Assembly (NCBI GenBank): GCA_041748075.1
Contig: JBGTDX010000145.1
Location: 1-21,213 of the forward strand
Reading direction: 5' to 3'
Source of the DNA: JBGSYJ01 sp041748075
GTDB lineage: Bacteria > Acidobacteriota > Thermoanaerobaculia > Gp7-AA8
DNA: 21,213 nt
Below the pieces are notes generated by a model. The model worked only from the letters and a program-made list of their open reading frames with translations, searched no databases and was not told the DNA's origin. Position numbers and translations under genes: made by a program. Of the stretch, positions 16,038 to 21,213 are shown piece by piece; position 1 is the stretch's first letter, and each line of letters begins with the position of its first letter.

Positions 16038-16044
16038 TTGATGC

Positions 16045-16284
16045 ATGAGGACAACCATCCGGTTAGACGAGTCCCTTCTCAAAGAGGCGAAAGCCGTGGC
16101 GGCCGAGACGGGGACAACGCTCACCAGCGTGATCGAGGAAGCTCTGCAGGAAAGCCTTCGCCGCCGGAAGCAGAAGCCGTCGAATGTTCGGTCGGTCCGT
16201 CTGCCGCTCCACAAGGGAAAACTGCGACCGGGTGTCGATCTGAACGACTCGGCTGCTCTCCATGATCTGATGGACGGCCGGTGA
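16045..16284 (+). CDS. VapB-type antitoxin, ribbon-helix-helix
   Basis: The product is 79 residues. The N-terminus MRTTIRLDESLLKEAKAVAA followed by ETGTTLTSVIEEAL is a typical ribbon-helix-helix DNA-binding fold (strand 2-7, helices about 9-22 and 26-40). A basic linker RRRKQK follows. The C-terminal tail, with VRLP, GLR-like spacing and D-L-N-D-S-A-A-L-H-D-L-M-D, is the usual toxin-wrapping segment. It should neutralise the PIN toxin encoded next and repress its own promoter. There is no Shine-Dalgarno; the promoter predicts initiation at the ATG itself. The stop overlaps the toxin start as GTGA. The pair is divergent from the benzoyl-CoA operon and may share control sequence with it. Confidence 0.88.
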   Translation: MRTTIRLDESLLKEAKAVAAETGTTLTSVIEEALQESLRRRKQKPSNVRSVRLPLHKGKLRPGVDLNDSAALHDLMDGR

Positions 16285-16712
16285 TCCTGATCGACGTCAA
16301 CGTGCTCGTCTACGCGTTCTCAAACGCGGCAGATCGTCACGGTGCTTACCGCAGCTGGCTCGAGAAGACGCTCGAGGGTCCGCAAGCATTCGGCGTCTCG
16401 GAACTGGTGCTGAGCAGCTTCGTCCGCATCGTCACCCATCCCCGCGTCCTCGATCCTCCTGCTACCCTCGAGACAGCGCTTCGCTTCTGCGCAGTCGTCC
16501 GCGATCGACCGAACGCCATCGTCCTTGCTCCGGGGCCTCGTCACTGGGCGATCTTCGACTCGCTCTGCCGCTCGAGCGAATCGAGAGGGAACATCGTTGC
16601 CGATGCGTATCTCGCTGCCCTCGCCATCGAGACGGGATCGGAATGGATCACGACCGATCGCGACTTCAGCCGCTTCGCCGAATTGCGATGGCGCCATCCG
16701 CTCGACTCATGA
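16281..16712 (+). CDS. VapC-type PIN-domain ribonuclease toxin
   Basis: The product is 143 residues. The PIN-domain acidic residues are visible: D5 in MILIDVNVLVYA, E41 in VSELVLS, D108 in NIVADAYLAALA, and D126/D128 in TTDRDFSRF. These bind the metal used to cut RNA. The GTG start at 16281 overlaps the vapB stop by four bases (GTGA), so toxin and antitoxin are translationally coupled. Length and motifs fit the family of VapC toxins with a Y-R-S-W-L-E helix after the first strand. All catalytic positions are present, so the toxin is expected to be active. The target RNA cannot be told from the sequence. Confidence 0.92.
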   Translation: MILIDVNVLVYAFSNAADRHGAYRSWLEKTLEGPQAFGVSELVLSSFVRIVTHPRVLDPPATLETALRFCAVVRDRPNAIVLAPGPRHWAIFDSLCRSSESRGNIVADAYLAALAIETGSEWITTDRDFSRFAELRWRHPLDS

Positions 16713-16743
16713 GCTCCATCTCGCGCTAAGAACGACTCTTCAT

Positions 16744-16946
16744 TCATTTCGCGCTCCGAATCAGGACTGGCCCGTCAGCCTCGTGCGTCCGTTGGCCGAG
16801 CACGAATGCCGATTCACGGTCTTCCATCAGATGCCTTCCTTCTTCAGTTCTGGAGCGAACGTTTCGATCGTCAGGAGATCGCCTCCGACTCGCCACATCA
16901 CCACGATCGCCGCCAGTAGCGGAACGAGCGGGTGGAGCGCCGGCAT
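16744..16946 (-). other. Two overlapping short reading frames, possible small protein or gene remnant
   Basis: The 327-base gap 16713-17039 has no recognised gene. On the minus strand a 39-codon frame (16946-16827) starts MPALHPLVPLLAAIVVMW, a short hydrophobic segment. It ends in a more polar tail with ETFAPELKKEGI and has coding-like third positions. Its stop overlaps the ATG of a 27-codon frame (16827-16744) starting MEDRESAFVLGQ. The first frame stays open for over 20 codons before its ATG without another usual start and lacks a Shine-Dalgarno. A frameshifted C-terminal remnant is therefore as likely as a real small membrane protein. No family recognised. Confidence 0.25.
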
Positions 16947-17022
16947 CGGAAGATCGATGGCAACGCGACACCTGATTTCAGAGCCAGGGCGGGCTATTCC
17001 GTCTGGTGGCCGTAGCAGCCTG

Positions 17023-17028
17023 TATACT
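17023..17028 (+). promoter_or_regulatory. Probable -10 box of the first kinase gene
   Basis: TATACT lies 11 bases before the ATG at 17040, so transcription would begin about 4-5 bases before the start codon. No Shine-Dalgarno fits in that space. The -35 region is poor. The hexamer is the same as the icd -10. Confidence 0.45.
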
Positions 17029-17039
17029 CGCCTTTCCCG

Positions 17040-19682
17040 ATGACATTAGCCCCCGGCACGCGTTTCGGAGCCTATGAGGTTCTCTCACCGATCGGTGCGG
17101 GAGGGATGGGTGAGGTCTACCGTGCGCACGACTCGAGACTCGGGCGTGATGTCGCCATCAAGATTCTTCCGGAAAGCTTTGCGGCGAATCCGCAGTTGCT
17201 GATGCGCTTCGATCGCGAGGCGAAGGCGATCTCGTCGCTGAACCACCCGCACATCTGCACTGTGCACGACGTGGGCAGCGAAGGAGGGCTCCACTACCTG
17301 GTCATGGAGCTGATCGACGGCGAGTCGCTTGCCGACCGGCTTCAGCGCGGTCCGCTGCCGATCGAGCAGGTCCTGCGCTACGGGGCGCAGATCGCCACCG
17401 CACTCAATGCAGCGCACCGCAAGGGAATCGTCCATCGAGACCTCAAGCCGGGCAACGTGATGATCACGAAGTCGGGCGCGAAGCTGCTCGACTTCGGTCT
17501 GGCCAAGTCATCAGACGAAGATCGCGGGGTCCTCGGCGGATTGACCGCCATCCGGACGGAAGCAAAGCCGCTCACCGAGGAGGGAACGATTCTTGGAACG
17601 TTCCAGTATATGGCTCCCGAGCAACTCGAGGGGGCACCAGCCGATGCGCGCACCGACATCTTCGCCCTCGGTGCGGTGCTCTATGAGATGGCGACGGCGA
17701 AACGCGCCTTCGAGGGAAGTTCGAAGACGAGTCTGATCGCAGCAATCGTCTCGGCGCAGCCAGCGCCGATCTCCGCCGTCGTGCCAATGACCCCTCCGGC
17801 GCTCGATCACGTCGTTCGCAAGTGTCTCGAAAAGGATCCCGACGAGCGGTGGCAGTCGGCGCACGACGTCGCGAGCGAGTTGCGATGGATCAGCGAGGCG
17901 GGATCGCAGATTGGAATCCCGGCGGTCGCGGCGCGGTCGCGCAGATCGCGAAAGCTGGCTGTCTCGGTGCTCGCCATCATCGGATGGCTCGCGGCGATTG
18001 TCGCGACTTCACTTTTCGTCCGCGAGCGTACCGCCACAGAGCCTGCACGAAGCCTGTTCCGCTCGGATCTCGTTCTGTCGTCCGATGAAGCGATCGCTTC
18101 TCCCGGACTGGGCGCGATCACTTTTTCACCTGGAGGAGAGCGGCTGTTGCTGGTAAGGACGGGCGATGAACTGGTCGTCCACGACTTCCGCACCGGGACG
18201 AGGCAGGTGCTGGCCGGCAGCCGTGGCGGAATCTTTCCGTTCTGGTCACCCGACGGCCAGTGGATTGCTTTCTTTGCAGACGGGAAGCTGAAGAAGATGC
18301 AGGCTTCAGGTGGCCCGGTTCAGGTTCTGTGCGATGCCCCGCAGGGTCGAGGAGGGACCTGGAGCACCAACGGGGTAATCGTATTCGCGCCCGAAATCTA
18401 CGGGCCGCTGATGCGGATCCCCGACAGCGGAGGAACACCGGCGCCCGCAAGCAAGACCCCCAGCGAAGCGTGGACTCACAGGAATCCGCACTTTCTACCG
18501 GATGGTGAGCATTTTCTGCTGACCGCGACCAGCAGGGACGAGGACCTCAACAGCTCGATCGCCGTTGCCTCGCTCACCGCCGCGGAGCCGAAGACTCTCG
18601 ACGTGGCAGGCGCGCAGCCACAGTACGCCGATGGCTATCTGTTTTACGTTCGCGACCGCAATCTGACCGCACAGCGATTCGATCCCGCGAAGCGACTGGT
18701 GCTCGGCGCACCGAAACCGATCGCCGACCGGCTCTTCGTCAACCTTGCACGCCAGACGGCACACCTTTCTGTCTCGCCGACAGGGATTCTCGCGTATCAG
18801 CAGGGACGAACCGTTCCTGCACAATTGGTCTGGACAGACCGGGCCGGGCGCGAGATTGCGAAGGTGGGGGATCCCGGCAACTACGCTTCCGCGCGCGTGA
18901 GCGGCGACGGGTCAACGGCCACGTTGCTCCGTCGGGAAGAGTCGGACGAAGTGAGCATCTGGAACATGGATCTCACTCGTGGAAACGTCACTCGAGTGAC
19001 GCGCAGCATGGCTTCCCCCGTTGTGCATGCGATTCCGTCTTACCGCGGTGAACAGATCGCCATCTCGACATTAGGAGGCGTGGGAGGACGGAGAAGCGGG
19101 ATGTGGATCCAGACGCCATCAGCTACAGAGCCTCCGGACGTCCTCATCGACAAGCGTTCTTTTTTCGTCATCGACTGGTCGAGCGACGGGCGCATCCTCA
19201 TCGCCATGACGCAGCAGACCGGGACAGGATTCGACCTTGTCTGGGTGAACACGGACGATCCGAAGACGATCCATCCTTTCGCCGCCTCGGCGGCACAGGA
19301 GATGGGCGGGCGCCTCTCGCCCGATGGCCGCCTGATCGCGTACGTCTCGGACGAAACGGGGGCGCAGGAAACGTACATCAGCGACTTCCCGGAGGGGAAG
19401 AATCGCTGGCAGGTGACCCGAGGCGGCGGATCACACCCTGTTTCGTGGAGCCGTGACGGCGACGAGCTCTACTATGAAGACGGATCAGGAAATGGCCTCG
19501 CAATCGCCATCCGGATGAAAGGGAACGCGCTCGACGTAGGTGATCCCACGTCCGTGCCTGGCTCCGGCGACACTAATCTCGTCTGGGGCGACGGAGAACG
19601 TTTCCTCGTCATGAAGAGACTGGCGACTGCCACCGAGGAACCGATCCGCATCGTACGCAACTGGAAGGCGCTGCTGGAGTAG
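17040..19682 (+). CDS. Transmembrane Ser/Thr protein kinase with C-terminal PD40-type beta-propeller
   Basis: The product is 880 residues. The kinase domain occupies about 12-285: glycine loop GAGGMGEVY at 19-27, ATP-binding K41, catalytic HRDLKPGN with D134, DFG at 151-153, and APEQ at 192-195. The activation segment is long and acidic. All catalytic residues are present. A membrane segment (LAVSVLAIIGWLAAIVATSLFV) spans about 306-328. The rest (about 340-880) is a beta-propeller of WD40-like/TolB-type (PD40) repeats, with W-S-P-D-G-Q-W-I-A-F, L-S-P-D-G-R-L-I-A-Y-V and a final S-W-S-R-D-G-D-E-L-Y-Y blade. The propeller should lie outside the cytoplasm and act as sensor or docking surface. 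This architecture is frequent in Acidobacteriota. The ATG at 17040 is the first in frame and follows a -10 box closely. The ligand and substrates are unknown. Confidence 0.95.
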   Translation: MTLAPGTRFGAYEVLSPIGAGGMGEVYRAHDSRLGRDVAIKILPESFAANPQLLMRFDREAKAISSLNHPHICTVHDVGSEGGLHYLVMELIDGESLADRLQRGPLPIEQVLRYGAQIATALNAAHRKGIVHRDLKPGNVMITKSGAKLLDFGLAKSSDEDRGVLGGLTAIRTEAKPLTEEGTILGTFQYMAPEQLEGAPADARTDIFALGAVLYEMATAKRAFEGSSKTSLIAAIVSAQPAPISAVVPMTPPALDHVVRKCLEKDPDERWQSAHDVASELRWISEAGSQIGIPAVAARSRRSRKLAVSVLAIIGWLAAIVATSLFVRERTATEPARSLFRSDLVLSSDEAIASPGLGAITFSPGGERLLLVRTGDELVVHDFRTGTRQVLAGSRGGIFPFWSPDGQWIAFFADGKLKKMQASGGPVQVLCDAPQGRGGTWSTNGVIVFAPEIYGPLMRIPDSGGTPAPASKTPSEAWTHRNPHFLPDGEHFLLTATSRDEDLNSSIAVASLTAAEPKTLDVAGAQPQYADGYLFYVRDRNLTAQRFDPAKRLVLGAPKPIADRLFVNLARQTAHLSVSPTGILAYQQGRTVPAQLVWTDRAGREIAKVGDPGNYASARVSGDGSTATLLRREESDEVSIWNMDLTRGNVTRVTRSMASPVVHAIPSYRGEQIAISTLGGVGGRRSGMWIQTPSATEPPDVLIDKRSFFVIDWSSDGRILIAMTQQTGTGFDLVWVNTDDPKTIHPFAASAAQEMGGRLSPDGRLIAYVSDETGAQETYISDFPEGKNRWQVTRGGGSHPVSWSRDGDELYYEDGSGNGLAIAIRMKGNALDVGDPTSVPGSGDTNLVWGDGERFLVMKRLATATEEPIRIVRNWKALLE

Positions 19683-19704
19683 CAGGGGTTTGTTAGTTCC
19701 CCTG
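19683..19704 (+). terminator. Short hairpin after the first kinase, overlapping the next promoter
   Basis: CAGGGG at 19683-19688 and CCCCTG at 19699-19704 form a perfect 6-base stem with a 10-base loop, starting directly after the TAG stop. There is no T-tract, so termination may be weak. The proposed -35 of the next gene lies in the loop. Confidence 0.35.
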
Positions 19705-19719
19705 GCGGAGGAGCATAAT
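19690..19719 (+). promoter_or_regulatory. Candidate promoter of the second kinase gene
   Basis: TTGTTA (19690-19695), an 18-base spacer and CATAAT (19714-19719) match four and five of six consensus bases. The start would be near 19726, only about 4 bases before the ATG at 19730. A GGAGGAG at 19706-19712 is 17 bases from the ATG, too far to be its ribosome-binding site, and would not be in the transcript. Confidence 0.4.
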
Positions 19720-19729
19720 CCTCTCATCC

Positions 19730-21213
19730 ATGACCAGGACCGTCTCGCACTATCGCATCGTGCGGGAGCTGGGACGCGGCGGGATGGGCATCGTCTATCT
19801 CGCCGAGGACACGAGGCTCCGGCGGATGGTGGCTCTCAAGCTGCTGGCACCCGAGGTGGCGCGCGACCCGCGGCGCCGCCAGCGCTTCCTGCGCGAGGCG
19901 CACGCCGCGTCGATCATGACCCACCCCAACATTGCCGTGATCCACGAGGTGGCGGGAAGCGACGAGGAGACGCCCTTCATCGCCATGGAGTACGTCGAAG
20001 GAGAGACGCTCCAGGCGACGATCGGCAACAAGCCGATGGAGTTAAGCCGCATCCTCGACATCGGGATGGAGGTCGCCGACGCTCTCGATGAGGCGCACGG
20101 GCGGGGCGTCATCCATCGCGATCTCAAGCCGGCGAACATCATCATCAATACGCGCGGCGCCGTGAAAGTTCTCGACTTCGGCCTGGCCCGGATCGTGAGG
20201 GAGCCGGCGCCAGGCACCGACGGGCCGACCTCCCTGATGAGCGAGCCCGGACTGATCCTCGGCACCATCCATTACATGAGTCCCGAACAGGCCCTCGGCC
20301 GCGAGGTCGATGTGCGGAGCGATCTCTTCAGCTTCGGCGTGATCCTCTACGAGATGGCCACGGGGCGTCGTCCTTTCGAGGGCGGCAGCAGCACCGAGAT
20401 CATCGAGAAGATCGTGCACCAGCAGCCGGAAGCGGTGGCACGATTGAACTACGACGCCCCGGAGGATCTGGAAAGGATCATCCGAAAGTGCCTCGAGAAG
20501 GATCGCCAGTCGCGCTATCAGTCGGCGCGCGAGGTGATGGTCGATCTCAAGAACCTGCGGCGCGATTCCTCATCCGGTGAGTATGCCAAGGCGGCGACGG
20601 CGCCATCGCGGCCGCGGAAGCTGGCGGTGACGGTGGCGGCGATCATCGTGGCCGTCATCGCGATCGGCACATTTCTGATGATGAGGCGGTTGACGGTTGC
20701 GGACGTCGCATCGGGGACCGCAGATGATCCCGTGGTCAGCATCGCCGTGCTGCCGTTCTCGACAATGACGGCGGCGGAAGAGGGGTATCTGCAGTTCGCG
20801 CTTCCCGACGAGCTGATCACGATCCTGAGCTACAACCCGTCGGTGGCAGTGCGGCCGTTCGGCACGACGCGGCGCCTGGTCGCCGCCGATCCAATCGAGG
20901 CCGGACGGAATCTGAAAGTCGACAAGGTCGTGACCGGGTCGTATCGGAGCGAGAGGGGGGAGCTCGCGGTGACGGTGGAGGCGATCGACGTCACGACGAA
21001 CCGCGTCGTGTGGCGCGACACCATCGACGGCTCTCCGGAGGCTCTCATTGCCTTGCGCGGAGCGTTGGCTTCGCGAGTGCGCGCCGGTCTGCTGCCGGCT
21101 CTAGGCGTCTCGGAAGTGGCGGCGGAGTCGGCGCAGCCGAACAATGCCGAGGCGTACTCGCTGTATCTGCGCGCTGTCGGTATGTCGACGGACCCGCAGC
21201 CGACGAGGCAGGC
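19730..21213 (+). CDS. Transmembrane Ser/Thr protein kinase with TolB-like extracytoplasmic domain (3' partial)
   Basis: This frame has no stop before the window end; 494 codons are visible. The kinase domain covers about 8-275: GRGGMGIVY at 15-23, K37 in VALKLL, HRDLKPAN with D131, DFGLAR from 149, and SPEQ in the YMSPEQ block. All catalytic residues are present. A single membrane segment lies at about 298-318 (LAVTVAAIIVAVIAIGTFLM). Next comes a domain starting VVSIAVLPFS near 335. It resembles the TolB-N/FlgO-like 'SIAVLPF' module that follows kinase or adenylate-cyclase domains, and in such proteins it is usually followed by TPR repeats. The last visible residues (NNAEAYSLYLRAVG) look like the start of a TPR. 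The gene begins 47 bases after the first kinase but seems to have its own promoter. Its kinase domain is diverged from kinase 1, so the pair is not a recent copy. Function unknown. Confidence 0.94.
   Translation, partial: MTRTVSHYRIVRELGRGGMGIVYLAEDTRLRRMVALKLLAPEVARDPRRRQRFLREAHAASIMTHPNIAVIHEVAGSDEETPFIAMEYVEGETLQATIGNKPMELSRILDIGMEVADALDEAHGRGVIHRDLKPANIIINTRGAVKVLDFGLARIVREPAPGTDGPTSLMSEPGLILGTIHYMSPEQALGREVDVRSDLFSFGVILYEMATGRRPFEGGSSTEIIEKIVHQQPEAVARLNYDAPEDLERIIRKCLEKDRQSRYQSAREVMVDLKNLRRDSSSGEYAKAATAPSRPRKLAVTVAAIIVAVIAIGTFLMMRRLTVADVASGTADDPVVSIAVLPFSTMTAAEEGYLQFALPDELITILSYNPSVAVRPFGTTRRLVAADPIEAGRNLKVDKVVTGSYRSERGELAVTVEAIDVTTNRVVWRDTIDGSPEALIALRGALASRVRAGLLPALGVSEVAAESAQPNNAEAYSLYLRAVGMSTDPQPTRQ

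Noticed and set aside
15897..16265. 122-codon plus-strand frame over the vapB promoter and gene
   Set aside because: It starts inside the control region and runs out of frame through the antitoxin; the RHH fold supports the other frame.
16525..17043. 172-codon plus-strand frame across the end of vapC and the following gap
   Set aside because: It overlaps the PIN toxin in another frame, is serine/arginine-rich and lacks any motif.

Overview
The window is GC-rich and almost fully coding. It looks like a chromosomal segment of an environmental, probably anaerobic or facultatively anaerobic bacterium. Acidobacteriota is my best guess. The reasons are two adjacent Ser/Thr kinases with a membrane-anchored beta-propeller or TolB-like sensor half, a large Calx-beta/cadherin-like/dockerin surface protein, and secreted proteins with a beta-sandwich C-terminus of the 'FRT..QIHNPT' type. 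This assignment is inference from gene style, not from a marker gene.

Layout: (1) 2-5441, plus strand. A secreted module made of a very large repetitive protein (5' end outside the window) that ends in a type I dockerin, followed within a few bases by two exported proteins with cohesin-like domains. (2) 5529-7763, minus strand. A monomeric NADP-dependent isocitrate dehydrogenase, convergent with the first module, with a hairpin-forming sequence between them. (3) 7764-8306. No confident gene; a possible short ORF or gene remnant and a perfect-arm palindrome. (4) 8307-15821, minus strand. A seven-gene operon for anaerobic benzoyl-CoA degradation, transcribed as had, oah, bcrC, bcrB, bcrA, bcrD, SDR. 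Every junction is a 4-base ATGA overlap. It encodes the four subunits of an ATP-dependent (class I) benzoyl-CoA reductase, the ring-alcohol dehydrogenase, the ring-opening hydrolase and a short-chain dehydrogenase. The dienoyl-CoA hydratase (dch), the ferredoxin and the benzoate-CoA ligase are not in the window. (5) 16045-16712, plus strand. A VapBC-type toxin-antitoxin pair, divergent from the operon. (6) 17040-21213, plus strand. Two transmembrane Ser/Thr kinases, the second running off the window end; its long frame is easily missed because it has no stop in the window.

How the genes work together: BcrABCD reduces benzoyl-CoA to the cyclic diene. A hydratase encoded elsewhere would supply the substrate of Had, Oah opens the ring to 3-hydroxypimelyl-CoA, and the SDR could take the next oxidation step. 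Three successive plus-strand transcription units (vapB, kinase 1, kinase 2) have a -10-like hexamer only 7-11 bases before the ATG and no Shine-Dalgarno, which suggests leaderless or near-leaderless mRNAs. No tRNA, rRNA, CRISPR array, insertion sequence or riboswitch was recognised.
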